A program made the translations under genes and the position numbers. A stretch of 64,000 bases of DNA, taken from assembly GCF_900129215.1 (NCBI RefSeq), contig NZ_FQUQ01000002.1:496001-560000 (forward strand). Direction: 5' to 3'. How positions within the stretch are numbered: position 1 is the stretch's first letter; every line of letters starts with the position of its first letter. This DNA comes from Pedobacter caeni (GTDB taxonomy: Bacteria; Bacteroidota; Bacteroidia; Sphingobacteriales; Sphingobacteriaceae). A model generated the notes under the pieces. The model was not told where the DNA came from and ran no database searches. It saw only the letters and a program-made list of their open reading frames with translations. Shown piece after piece: positions 25,312-34,183 of this stretch.

Positions 25312-27783
25312 ATGGATATACAATTTTTTGGAGAGAACCTCCTGCCCGGTAAAATCGGCCAATTCTTTATTGTTCTAGCGTTTGCCGCTTCTTTACTCTC
25401 TGCAATAGCCTATTTTTTTGCAACAAAGAATAAAGATCTTGAAAATCAATCATGGACACGTTTAGGCCGGATTGCGTTTTTAATCAACTGGGTAAGTATC
25501 CTGGGCATAGGAATCACCTTATTCTACCTCATCTTAAACCACAATAACGAGTATTATTACGTTTATTCCCACTCTTCCAAAGAACTTCCGGTATATTATA
25601 TCGTTTCTGCTTTCTGGGAAGGACAGGAGGGAAGTTTCTGGCTATGGGCTTTCTGGCAGGCTTTGCTTGGCGGACTGCTGATCTGGAAAGCGAAAACCTG
25701 GGAAAATGGCGTAATGACCATTGTGGCTTTCTCACAGGTATTTCTAACCTCGATGTTATTGGGTGTAGAGATCTTTGGAGAAAGAATCGGAAGTTCGCCT
25801 TTTATCCTGTTAAGGGATGCCGTAAACCTGAAAGATATGGCTCCGGTCGTATTTGCTGATCCGGAAAACTATAAAAACTACCTGAAGTTCATTACCGACG
25901 GAAGAGGACTGAACCCATTATTACAGAATTACTGGATGGTGATCCATCCACCAACCTTATTCCTTGGTTTTGCCAGTATGATTGTTCCTTTCGCCTATGC
26001 AGTGACAGGTCTATGGCAAAGGAAATATAAAGAATGGGTTAAACCAGCAATGCCATGGGCACTGTTTGCGGTGATGATCCTGGGTACAGGAATCATTATG
26101 GGCTCTTTCTGGGCCTATGAAGCACTGAATTTCGGTGGATTCTGGGCATGGGATCCGGTAGAAAATGCCTCGATCATTCCATGGCTTACCCTCATTGCAG
26201 GTGTTCACGTCATGATCGCCTTCAAAAATACAGGACATTCCTTCTTTACTGCGATCATTTTGGTGATCATCAGCTTTGTGCTGGTATTGTATGCCTCATT
26301 CCTGACCAGAAGCGGTATCCTTGGAGAAACCTCTGTTCACTCTTTCACCGATCTGGGCATGTTTGGCCACCTGATCTTATACAATGTGGTATTCCTGGCC
26401 CTGCCGGTGTACCTGCTCATCAGCAGATGGAAAGAATTGCCGATCACAAATAAAGATGAAGAAACTTATTCCAGAGAATTCTGGATGTTTATCGGAGCCT
26501 TAGTCGTTACCGTAGCCTGTATCCAGGTGATCTTCTCGACCTCTGTGCCTGTATTCAATGCGGCCTTCGGAACTAAATTTGCTCCTCCGATAGATGCCAT
26601 CAAATATTATAACCAATGGCAGGCTCCTTTCGCCATCCTGGTTACCATTATCTCCGGTTTCTCTCAGTTCATGAAATACAAGAGAACGGATATCCGTAAG
26701 TTCTACAGCAGCTTAATTGCTTCTATCCTTTTTGCGATAGTCATTACCGCAGGTTTTGTTTACCTGACCAATATCTATACAAACTTAATGTACATCCTGC
26801 TTACTTTTAGCTGTGTGTTTGCGATCCTTGCCAATGCAAGAATCCTCGGACAGGCATTTGGCGGGAAACGTAAACTGGTAGGCGCAGCAGTAGCGCATAT
26901 GGGTTTTGCTTTGTTACTGATTGGTGCCCTGGTTGCTGCAGCAACAAATAAACCGATCTCCCTGAATGCAACAAACTTCATTCCGGTGAAAGACTTTGAA
27001 AAAGCAGAGAAACCAGGAGAAAACATTGTACTCTATAAAAACGAGCCTAAGAAAATGGGCAGGTATACGGTTACTTATACCAGAGATACCACTGTTGCCC
27101 CGAACACGATATATACCTTGAATTTTAAGGTATACGATGAAGAAACAGGAAAGCTGAAAGAAGATTTTGAATTGAACCCTCATGTTCAGGCCAATGAAAA
27201 AATGGGCTTGATCGCTTCTCCTGATACCAAACATTACCTGACTTATGATGTGTATACCCACATCACCAGTGCACCTGATAAAAAGCAGATGAAGGGTAAC
27301 CATGAGGAAGATGCCAATCCGGAAGAAAACTATAAAGCACCAAGAATTGTACAGGTAAGCACTGGTGATACCTTGCATACCAGCAGTGGGGTGATTACTG
27401 TTAAAGGACTAAACAATCAGCCAAAAGCGAAAAGCCTGGCATTGGCCGAAGGTGATCTTGCGGTAGGTTTGCCACTGGAAGTAGTGGTGAATGGAAAGAC
27501 TTATAAGACAGAACCAATCTTCCTGGTAAAAGGAAACAATACTTTTGATTTTGCACGCAACATCGATGAACTCGGACTAAGGTTCAGGTTCACGAAAGTA
27601 CTTCCTGATCAGCAAAAAGTAGAGCTTCAGGTATTTGAAAAGCCTCAGCAGGCAAAAGACTGGGTGGTATTTAAATCGATCGAGTTCCCTTATATCAATT
27701 TGTATTGGGCCGGAACAATCGTGATGGTGATCGGATTTTTACTGTCCATCCTCAGAAGACAAAAAGAAGTTAAAGCTGTTTAA
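25312..27783 (+). CDS. ccmF: Cytochrome c heme lyase subunit CcmF
   Basis: 823 residues, about 13-15 membrane helices. The tryptophan-rich heme motif NFGGFWAWDPVENASIIPWL is complete, with flanking histidines in MVIHPPTLFLGF and HSFFTA. The large C-terminal periplasmic domain (about 560-790) follows the last helices. CcmF attaches heme from CcmE to apocytochrome c. The gene begins five bases after ccmE. No ccmG or ccmH is present nearby, as in other reduced system-I sets. Confidence 0.93.
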   Translation: MDIQFFGENLLPGKIGQFFIVLAFAASLLSAIAYFFATKNKDLENQSWTRLGRIAFLINWVSILGIGITLFYLILNHNNEYYYVYSHSSKELPVYYIVSAFWEGQEGSFWLWAFWQALLGGLLIWKAKTWENGVMTIVAFSQVFLTSMLLGVEIFGERIGSSPFILLRDAVNLKDMAPVVFADPENYKNYLKFITDGRGLNPLLQNYWMVIHPPTLFLGFASMIVPFAYAVTGLWQRKYKEWVKPAMPWALFAVMILGTGIIMGSFWAYEALNFGGFWAWDPVENASIIPWLTLIAGVHVMIAFKNTGHSFFTAIILVIISFVLVLYASFLTRSGILGETSVHSFTDLGMFGHLILYNVVFLALPVYLLISRWKELPITNKDEETYSREFWMFIGALVVTVACIQVIFSTSVPVFNAAFGTKFAPPIDAIKYYNQWQAPFAILVTIISGFSQFMKYKRTDIRKFYSSLIASILFAIVITAGFVYLTNIYTNLMYILLTFSCVFAILANARILGQAFGGKRKLVGAAVAHMGFALLLIGALVAAATNKPISLNATNFIPVKDFEKAEKPGENIVLYKNEPKKMGRYTVTYTRDTTVAPNTIYTLNFKVYDEETGKLKEDFELNPHVQANEKMGLIASPDTKHYLTYDVYTHITSAPDKKQMKGNHEEDANPEENYKAPRIVQVSTGDTLHTSSGVITVKGLNNQPKAKSLALAEGDLAVGLPLEVVVNGKTYKTEPIFLVKGNNTFDFARNIDELGLRFRFTKVLPDQQKVELQVFEKPQQAKDWVVFKSIEFPYINLYWAGTIVMVIGFLLSILRRQKEVKAV

Positions 27784-27802
27784 GAAATAATTGCCCAAAG
27801 AG

Positions 27803-28564
27803 ATGAAAGTAGTTTGTATTGGTTCTGGTAATGTGGCCACACATTTTTCAAATGCTTTTAAAGCAAATGGAGCGGAGCTTATGCAGGTCTGGAGTAAAAA
27901 CCAGAACCATGCTGCTGAACTGGCTAAGGCAACGGGAGCAATGCCAATTTCTGATTTAAAGAAGATTGATCCCACAGCTGATCTGTACCTCATTGCGGTA
28001 AAGGACGATGCGATTCCGGAAGTTGTAGAGGCATTAAATGCCGTACAGGGAATTGTGGCCCATACCTCTGGCGCTACAGACATCAATGTTTTCGCGGAGT
28101 CGGGGATGAACTTCGGGGTATTGTATCCCTTGCAAACCTTCTCCAAACAAAAGGCCCTTGACTTTAAAAATGTGCCGCTTTGTATAGAAGCGAAAGATCA
28201 GGAGACACTGGACGCTTTAAAGTCCATTGCCCGGATGTTGAGTCCGCTGGTATATGAAGTGAATAGTGAAAAGAGAAGGATCTTACATTTATCCGCTGTA
28301 TTTGCCTGTAATTTTGTAAACCATCTGTATGCCCTTAGCAATGATATCCTGGCAAAAAACGATCTTGATTTTGAGATTTTAAGGCCCCTGATCATGGAAA
28401 CTGCAGAAAAGGTACAGGATGCTTTTCCTGCCGATGTACAGACCGGGCCGGCCATTCGCAACGACGAACAGACAATAGTAAAACATAAAGAATTGTTGAA
28501 AGATATGCCTGAATTGAAGGATATCTATGAAACTTTAAGTAAAAGCATTAAAAAAACACATTAA
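27803..28564 (+). CDS. Rossmann-like and DUF2520 domain protein
   Basis: 253 residues from the ATG at 27803, preferred over the TTG at 27791. The N-terminal Rossmann fold shows VVCIGSGNVATHFS. The C-terminal DUF2520 half includes LSAVFACNFVNHLYALSN and a helical end. This fold resembles ketopantoate reductase and pyrroline-5-carboxylate reductase, so an NAD(P)-dependent oxidoreductase is likely. Substrate unknown. It begins 19 bases after ccmF on the same strand. Confidence 0.88.
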   Translation: MKVVCIGSGNVATHFSNAFKANGAELMQVWSKNQNHAAELAKATGAMPISDLKKIDPTADLYLIAVKDDAIPEVVEALNAVQGIVAHTSGATDINVFAESGMNFGVLYPLQTFSKQKALDFKNVPLCIEAKDQETLDALKSIARMLSPLVYEVNSEKRRILHLSAVFACNFVNHLYALSNDILAKNDLDFEILRPLIMETAEKVQDAFPADVQTGPAIRNDEQTIVKHKELLKDMPELKDIYETLSKSIKKTH

Positions 28565-28589
28565 TCGTGTAATTGCGGTTTTTGCTGCT

Positions 28590-28597
28590 TATTTTTG
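28590..28597 (+). promoter_or_regulatory. -7 box TATTTTTG of the ferredoxin gene
   Basis: Perfect TAnnTTTG ten bases before the ferredoxin ATG, so the leader would be very short. Confidence 0.5.
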
Positions 28598-28607
28598 AGA
28601 CCTAATT

Positions 28608-28940
28608 ATGAGTATTTTTAAATTAAAGATAAATTTTGAAGAGCAGGGTAAAGAACCAATAGAGCTTCCTATAGCAGGAGGAGAATCGGTTCTTGATGTA
28701 TGCCATGATCACGGAATAGAATTACAACACAACTGCGGGGGTGTATGCGGTTGCAGTACTTGTCATGTATATGTGACTAAAGGAATGGACGATATCCAGG
28801 AAATTTCCGATAAGGAAGAAGATTTTATTGACCGTGCGGTTCGCCCTAGAATTACCTCCAGACTGGGTTGTCAGTGTGTAGTGATCAGCGGAGATATTGA
28901 AGTAACCATCCCGGATCAGTCCGAGTTTTTAGGCCATTAA
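28608..28940 (+). CDS. fdx: 2Fe-2S ferredoxin (adrenodoxin type)
   Basis: 110 residues. Four cluster cysteines in the adrenodoxin arrangement: NCGGVCGCSTCHVYV (C-x5-C-x2-C) and the fourth in GCQCVVISGD. The C-terminus ends IPDQSEF as usual for Fe-S-assembly ferredoxins. It donates electrons during cluster assembly. The next gene, IscX, belongs to the same pathway. Confidence 0.92.
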   Translation: MSIFKLKINFEEQGKEPIELPIAGGESVLDVCHDHGIELQHNCGGVCGCSTCHVYVTKGMDDIQEISDKEEDFIDRAVRPRITSRLGCQCVVISGDIEVTIPDQSEFLGH

Positions 28941-28958
28941 TTAACAAACAAACATTAT

Positions 28959-29201
28959 ATGCAAGATAAATTTGCTTTACCAATTTATTGGAACGACCAC
29001 GAAGACATCGCTCAGGAGTTATATGAGAAATTTGGGGACGAGTTCAATGAAGCCAAAATATACCGTATCAGGTTTACTGAATTATTAGAATGGGTATTGT
29101 CCTTACCTAATTTTAAAGGAACCAAAGAGGAAAGTACTGAAGGCCACCTGGAGCAAATCCAGTCTGCCTGGGTTTATGAATGGAGAGATAACCAAGACTA
29201 G
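28959..29201 (+). CDS. iscX: Fe-S assembly protein IscX
   Basis: 80 residues. WNDHEDIAQELYEKF, RFTELLEWVLSL and the C-terminal IQSAWVYEWRDN match IscX, a small acidic adaptor that binds cysteine desulfurase and iron. Directly downstream of ferredoxin, as in many isc operons, although iscS, iscU and hscB are not here. Confidence 0.9.
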   Translation: MQDKFALPIYWNDHEDIAQELYEKFGDEFNEAKIYRIRFTELLEWVLSLPNFKGTKEESTEGHLEQIQSAWVYEWRDNQD

Positions 29202-29206
29202 GCCTG

Positions 29207-29734
29207 ATGTTTCTGCAAAAACTTAAAGAGATCAACACATTTATATTCGATGTAGATGGGGTGTTAACCAATGGTGATATCTTAGCCTCGGATTCGGGGG
29301 AGTTTTTGCGGACATTTAACATTAAAGATGGCTATGCCCTTCAGTTGGCGGTAAAACGTGGCTTTCATGTTTGTATCATCTCTGGTGGAAAAGGACAGGC
29401 CATGCAAAAACGCTTTGAAGGTTTAGGCATCAAGGAAATCTTTCTGGGCGTTTCTGATAAAGTACAGGTCTTTCAGAATTTCCTGGTGAAATACCAGGTC
29501 AATGCTTCACAAGTATTATACATGGGAGATGACATCCCTGATCTTAAAGTCATGCAACTGGTAGGGCTCCCTACCTGTCCGGCAGATGCTGTTCCGGAAA
29601 TTAAAGCTATTTCTGAATATATATCGCCCTATACCGGAGGTAAAACTGCCGTAAGGGACATCGTCGAAAAAGCACTCCGGGTGCAGGAAAAATGGTTTGA
29701 TGAAAATCCTTCTGCCGCAGATTCCGGGAAATAA
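29207..29734 (+). CDS. kdsC: KDO-8-phosphate phosphatase (HAD superfamily)
   Basis: 175 residues. The nucleophile motif FIFDVDGVLTNG, the second HAD motif ISGG, and MGDDIPDL are all present, with the C0-type compact size of KdsC. It removes phosphate from KDO 8-phosphate in lipopolysaccharide synthesis. It starts five bases after iscX and is probably cotranscribed with ferredoxin and iscX. Confidence 0.9.
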   Translation: MFLQKLKEINTFIFDVDGVLTNGDILASDSGEFLRTFNIKDGYALQLAVKRGFHVCIISGGKGQAMQKRFEGLGIKEIFLGVSDKVQVFQNFLVKYQVNASQVLYMGDDIPDLKVMQLVGLPTCPADAVPEIKAISEYISPYTGGKTAVRDIVEKALRVQEKWFDENPSAADSGK

Positions 29735-29750
29735 TTTCTGTTTTTCTTTT

Positions 29751-29770
29751 GTAACATGTATGTTACTTTT
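29751..29770 (+). terminator. Weak terminator after kdsC
   Basis: GTAACA/TGTTAC stem around TGTA followed by TTTT. Confidence 0.4.
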
Positions 29771-29854
29771 AGGAGCTTAAACTAAATCTCTTCCGGCCCC
29801 TCTAATCTTTAAAAAACAATAACACCAGTTTTAAAAAGAAAACATTAGAAACCT

Positions 29855-30259
29855 ATGAAAAGATTATTGATGATTTGCGGACTGTTATTCAGTGTAATTA
29901 CATTCGCACAAGCACAACAAGATGGTGGCCGTAAAATGAAAAGCCCTGAAGAAAGAGCCCAAAAGAATGCGGAAAACCTAACTAAGAAACTCAGCTTGAA
30001 TGATGACCAGAAAACCAAAGCAACTGCTATTTTTCTGGAACAGGCCAACGCGGTAAACAAAGCACGCGAAGCCGGTTCAGGTGATAAAGATGCAAGAAGG
30101 GCGGAGATGAAAAAATTAAGTGATGAGACGGATGCAAAAATCAGCGCATTGCTGACGGAAGATCAGAAAAAAACTTACGAAACCATAAAAGCAGAACGTA
30201 AAGATAAAATGAAAAGAGGGGGAAGAGGGGATGGCGAGAAACCTGCCGGAAACCAATAA
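29855..30259 (+). CDS. Exported Spy/CpxP-like helical protein
   Basis: 134 residues. Signal peptide MKRLLMICGLLFSVITFAQA, then an alpha-helical, Lys/Glu-rich body with NLTKKLSLNDDQKTKATAIF and KISALLTEDQKKTYETI. The second is the LTxxQ repeat of Spy/CpxP-type periplasmic chaperones. The tail is basic (KRGGRGDGEK). Role probably in envelope stress or as a metal/protein chaperone, inferred from the family. Confidence 0.7.
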   Translation: MKRLLMICGLLFSVITFAQAQQDGGRKMKSPEERAQKNAENLTKKLSLNDDQKTKATAIFLEQANAVNKAREAGSGDKDARRAEMKKLSDETDAKISALLTEDQKKTYETIKAERKDKMKRGGRGDGEKPAGNQ

Positions 30260-30282
30260 AAGACAATTAATGCAAATAACAG

Positions 30283-30303
30283 AAGCGGCCTTTGGCCGCT
30301 TTT
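30283..30303 (+). terminator. Terminator after the Spy-like gene
   Basis: AAGCGGCC/GGCCGCTT stem around TTT with a short T-run, overlapping the next gene's promoter. Confidence 0.75.
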
Positions 30304-30305
30304 GC

Positions 30306-30313
30306 TATTTTTG
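30306..30313 (+). promoter_or_regulatory. -7 box TATTTTTG of maf
   Basis: Perfect TAnnTTTG 15 bases before the maf ATG at 30329 and adjoining the preceding terminator. It argues against the earlier in-frame TTG at 30302 as the start. Confidence 0.6.
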
Positions 30314-30328
30314 CACAAATATCTAAAT

Positions 30329-30910
30329 ATGTATCAGCAAAGACTTCCTATTATCCTGGCCTCCAAATCTCCCCGCAGACAAGAATTGTTAAGCGCCATG
30401 AACCTCGATTTTAAAGTCGTTTTAAAAGAGGTAGACGAGAGTTACCCGGAGCAACTCCTTCCTGCCGAAATTGCAGTATACATTGCAGAAAAGAAAGCGA
30501 AGGCATTTGATGAAGACAGTAAAGGAAGTATCATCGTGACCGCAGATACGATTGTGGCCTATAATGGAGAGATCCTGGGAAAACCGGAAGATGCACACCA
30601 TGCTAAAGAAATGCTGACCAAACTTTCGGGTACCAACCATCAGGTATATACCGGAGTAAGTTTAACCCACAATGGAAAGATGCGTTCTTTTTATGATACC
30701 ACGGAGGTGTTCTTCAATACCTTGAGCCCTGAACAGATCAGTTATTACATCAAAAACTACAACCCAATGGATAAGGCCGGCGCTTATGGTATCCAGGACT
30801 GGATTGGCCTGATCGCGGTAGAAAAGATCATCGGTTCTTATACCAATGTAATGGGCTTGCCTACAGAAAAGCTGTATAAAGCGTTAGCTGATAGCAGCTG
30901 GTTGGTTTAA
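30329..30910 (+). CDS. maf: Maf family nucleotide pyrophosphatase
   Basis: 193 residues from ATG 30329. ILASKSPRRQELL at the start, VTADTIVAYNGEILGKP and the C-terminal YGIQDWIGLIAVEKIIGSYTNVMGLP match Maf proteins. They hydrolyse dTTP, UTP or modified nucleoside triphosphates and are tied to septum control. Its stop overlaps the stop of the convergent ppx gene by four bases. Confidence 0.92.
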   Translation: MYQQRLPIILASKSPRRQELLSAMNLDFKVVLKEVDESYPEQLLPAEIAVYIAEKKAKAFDEDSKGSIIVTADTIVAYNGEILGKPEDAHHAKEMLTKLSGTNHQVYTGVSLTHNGKMRSFYDTTEVFFNTLSPEQISYYIKNYNPMDKAGAYGIQDWIGLIAVEKIIGSYTNVMGLPTEKLYKALADSSWLV

Positions 30911-31812
30911 GCCTGCAGGTCTGCCAGTACGCCCATCTTCAGGTCGTAGGTAGATAAACTGAGTTGTTCAAAGTTTCCTGCTGATAAGATGTAATCTGTC
31001 AGTATGGAAGCCATGACAATCATATCCACCCTTAAACGGATCAGTCCGGGCATCTTTTCCCTTTCCCCATGACTGGAAGCGATGAAGGTTGCCGACAATG
31101 CCTGGTAGGCAGGAATGTCTATGGCATAGTGCTTGATCTCTTTCAGATTCAACTCCGGGTACAGCATGCCGGTAAAGGTCTCAAATGCGCCCGCTGAGCC
31201 AATTAAATGTTTGGGTTGGTACAAGTTCAATGCTTCCTTTAAATCGCTTAATTCGCTATCTAAATGACGTGTAATCGCATTTTGATCGGCTTCATTGATT
31301 GGGTCGGAATGAAAATAGGCCTGCATCAATCGCGCGGCCCCGATGTTATAGCTTTTCTTCCAGAGTAATTCTTCTGGAGTGCAGATGATAAATTCGGTGC
31401 TTCCGCCCCCGATGTCCATAATGAGGGAGGTCTGGTTGATCAGTCCTGTAGCCCTGACTCCTTTAAAAATGTATCCGGCTTCCTCATCACCACTGATCAC
31501 ATTGATGTCGATCCCCGCATAATTTTTAGCGGCTTTAACAAAGTTGATTCCGTTTTCTGCACTTCTGATGGCAGAAGTTGCCGTGGCTTTTACCAATTCA
31601 ACCTGATGTTCTTTAATGATCAGGCTAAATTTTTCCAGTGCCAGGAGGCCTCTTTCGAAAGCCTCCTGGATGATGAAATTGTCGTTGATCTTTCCTTCGC
31701 CAAGCCTCACGGGAAGATTGGTTTTATAGCATATTTCAGGCTCCTTTGCAGAAAGTTCCGCAATGATCAGGTGGAAGGTATTTGTTCCAAGGTCTATAAC
31801 AGCAACCTTCAT
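30907..31812 (-). CDS. Ppx/GppA family phosphatase
   Basis: 301 residues, cytoplasmic. Acetate/sugar-kinase fold motifs: VIDLGTNTFHLIIAEL at the N-terminus, SGDEEAGYIF (catalytic Glu), MDIGGGSTEFI. The length covers only the phosphatase core, without the C-terminal HD domain of larger exopolyphosphatases. It hydrolyses polyphosphate or guanosine pentaphosphate. It starts five bases after the ABC permease and is likely in the same transcript. Confidence 0.88.
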   Translation of the reverse strand: MKVAVIDLGTNTFHLIIAELSAKEPEICYKTNLPVRLGEGKINDNFIIQEAFERGLLALEKFSLIIKEHQVELVKATATSAIRSAENGINFVKAAKNYAGIDINVISGDEEAGYIFKGVRATGLINQTSLIMDIGGGSTEFIICTPEELLWKKSYNIGAARLMQAYFHSDPINEADQNAITRHLDSELSDLKEALNLYQPKHLIGSAGAFETFTGMLYPELNLKEIKHYAIDIPAYQALSATFIASSHGEREKMPGLIRLRVDMIVMASILTDYILSAGNFEQLSLSTYDLKMGVLADLQA

Positions 31813-31817
31813 GTATT

Positions 31818-33152
31818 TTAATTTTTATAGGTAAACCACTTAATCATTTCTTTCAGACTGGTCTTTTTGCCGTACATTAAGATGCCCACCCTGTAAATCC
31901 TGGAGGCCAGCCAAACGGTACCAATAAATCCGAGCACAAGGATCAGCATAGATAATGCCAATTGCCAGTCCGGAACACCATAAGGTAAACGAACCACCAT
32001 GGCAATAGGGGAGGTAAATGGAATCATCGACAACCAAAAAGCAATCGGACCATAAGGATCGTTGGTTACTACGCTTAAAGAAAGGGCGTAACCAACCAGT
32101 AAAGGCATCATTACGGGCATCATGAACTGCTGGGTTTCCGTCTCTGAATCGACGGCCGAACCAATGGCGGCATAGAGTGCGCTATAGAATAAATAACCAC
32201 CAATAAAGAAGAAAATAAATACAAGAATGATTTTGGTCAGGTCCAGACTGGCCAGACTTTTCTGCATGGACAATACAGGACTGTCTACAGGAGTATTCAC
32301 TACCGGAGAGATCGCTGTCCCATCTTTTGCTTTCATGGCTACAGCGCTCGTTTGTGCAATGGCATCTTTGCCCACAAAAGCTTTTACAGCCAGGGTAGAG
32401 ATCGAAGCGGTCAGCACAATCCAGAGGATAAACTGGGTAAGCCCCACGAGGGCGATGCCAATGATTTTGCCCATCATCAACTGGAATGGTTTTACCGAGG
32501 AAATCATAATTTCGATGATCCTGCTGGTTTTTTCTTCAATCACCCCACGCATCACCTGGATGCCGTAGAGCAGGATGAACATAAACATGAATATTCCCGC
32601 TGCGGTACCAATAATGGTGCTGGCACCTGCACTGGAATCTTCTTCTTTCCCGGTTTCCCCGATCTTTTTAGTGTCAATCTCTACTTCCGTTTTTAAGCCG
32701 TCCAGCTCAGTCTGGGAAATACCGGATGCTTTAAGTTTCTGGGTACGGATGAGTTCTTTGATGTCGCCGGATACCCGGTTGCTCAGGGAGAGTCCGGCTT
32801 GCTTGCTGCCAATGAGTTGTATGCCCTTCGGGGATTTAATGTCAAATTCCGGAAGGTAAAGGATGTAATCGTATTTCGTGGTTTTTAAATCAGCCTTCAT
32901 CTGCTCCAGAGATTCCTTCACATAGGTATAGCCTATGTTTTTGGTGGGAACGAGTTTCTCTGTTAATGAAGTATTCTGGTTTACAACAGCTACTTTGTTA
33001 AAGCTTCCTTTGACCCCCTGAATAGAGAAGTAAATGATCAGTCCATAAAAACCGGCAATGATGAGCGGGGTAAGGAGCGTCATGATAATGAACGACTTCT
33101 TTTTTACCCTGGATAAGTATTCTCTTTGTATGATGAGTAAGATTTTGTTCAT
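31818..33152 (-). CDS. ABC-2 type transporter permease (NatB-like)
   Basis: 444 residues. The first helix is near LSRVKKKSFIIMTLLTPLIIAGFYGL, then a large external domain (about 40-180) and five helices in the C-terminal half. QVMRGVIEEKTSRIIEIMISSVKPFQLMMGK is the ABC-2 signature seen in NatB/YhaP exporters. It forms the membrane half of an exporter with the ATPase encoded five bases upstream. Substrate not readable; sodium or drug efflux is possible. Confidence 0.88.
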   Translation of the reverse strand: MNKILLIIQREYLSRVKKKSFIIMTLLTPLIIAGFYGLIIYFSIQGVKGSFNKVAVVNQNTSLTEKLVPTKNIGYTYVKESLEQMKADLKTTKYDYILYLPEFDIKSPKGIQLIGSKQAGLSLSNRVSGDIKELIRTQKLKASGISQTELDGLKTEVEIDTKKIGETGKEEDSSAGASTIIGTAAGIFMFMFILLYGIQVMRGVIEEKTSRIIEIMISSVKPFQLMMGKIIGIALVGLTQFILWIVLTASISTLAVKAFVGKDAIAQTSAVAMKAKDGTAISPVVNTPVDSPVLSMQKSLASLDLTKIILVFIFFFIGGYLFYSALYAAIGSAVDSETETQQFMMPVMMPLLVGYALSLSVVTNDPYGPIAFWLSMIPFTSPIAMVVRLPYGVPDWQLALSMLILVLGFIGTVWLASRIYRVGILMYGKKTSLKEMIKWFTYKN

Positions 33153-33157
33153 GACGC

Positions 33158-34060
33158 TTAGGATTGTTTTACTTTTTGAATGAAAATGTCGTTCATGGTA
33201 GGGATTACCTCGTCCAGACGGTTGATAGATACATGGGGAATTAAGGCGCTGAGTACCTGGTTAGGGTTTTGCGTTTCCCGGATTTTGATCTTTACTTTGG
33301 TCTTTCCGTCGATGTGTTCAGTGTGTAAAACTTCAAAGAGTTCTTTTGAGTTTTCCAATTGATAATCGCCTTCATATTCCAGCCAATAGGTATTGTTGCG
33401 GTATTGTTCCCTGATGTCCTTCACCGGGCCATCCAGTATCTTTTTGGAGCGGTGGATGAGGGCAATGTTGTCGCAAAGCTCTTCCACAGATTCCATTCTA
33501 TGAGTGGAGAAGATAAAAGTGGCACCTTCTCTGTTTAATTCCAGGATTTCATTCTTGATGATGTCTGCATTTACAGGATCGAAACCGGAAAAGGGCTCAT
33601 CGAGGATGATGAGTTCGGGTTTATGCAGTACTGTAGCTACAAACTGGACTTTCTGCTGCATTCCTTTACTCAGGTCTTCTACTTTTTTACTCCACCAATC
33701 GGCCATTTCCAGCTTCTCAAACCAATACCTGATTCTTTTGGTGGCCTCCGCAGTGCTTAGTCCTTTGAGTTTGGCGAGGTACAGCACCTGTTCGCCGATT
33801 TCCATTTTTTTGTATAGACCTCTTTCTTCCGGTAAATAGCCAATCTTGGAAATGTGATCCACATTGAGGCGTTCCCCGTTGAACAGGACCTCTCCGCTAT
33901 CGGGACCTGTGATTTGGGTAATGATCCTGATGAGGGAAGTTTTCCCGGCACCATTTGGGCCTAACAGACCGAAGATCTTACCTTTTTCTACTTGCAGGCT
34001 GACATCGTCCAATGCGCGGTGGTTCGCGTATTGCTTAATAATATTCTTGATAATGAGCAT
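33158..34060 (-). CDS. ABC transporter ATPase (NatA-like, DUF4162 tail)
   Basis: 300 residues. Walker A LLGPNGAGKTSLI, signature LSKGMQQKVQF, Walker B LIILDEPFSGFDPVN and switch FSTHRM are all intact. A C-terminal DUF4162-type domain (about 225-300) follows. It powers the permease immediately downstream, with ppx third in the leftward unit. Confidence 0.92.
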   Translation of the reverse strand: MLIIKNIIKQYANHRALDDVSLQVEKGKIFGLLGPNGAGKTSLIRIITQITGPDSGEVLFNGERLNVDHISKIGYLPEERGLYKKMEIGEQVLYLAKLKGLSTAEATKRIRYWFEKLEMADWWSKKVEDLSKGMQQKVQFVATVLHKPELIILDEPFSGFDPVNADIIKNEILELNREGATFIFSTHRMESVEELCDNIALIHRSKKILDGPVKDIREQYRNNTYWLEYEGDYQLENSKELFEVLHTEHIDGKTKVKIKIRETQNPNQVLSALIPHVSINRLDEVIPTMNDIFIQKVKQS

Positions 34061-34124
34061 CTTTTAGTTTTATTAGTCGTTAAGTTAGTATCGGTTTTTG
34101 TTAAAATGTTACAGAAAAGACCAA

Positions 34125-34164
34125 TAAAAAAGGGCCGTGTCATTTTTTAATGATACGACCCTTT
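34125..34164 (-). terminator. Terminator of the grpE-dnaJ unit
   Basis: Imperfect long stem AAAGGG...TCATT / AATGA...CCCTTT; on the minus strand the T-run after the stem (CCCTTTTTTATT) follows the dnaJ stop. Confidence 0.75.
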
Positions 34165-34183
34165 CTATTTTCAGGAGTAAATG

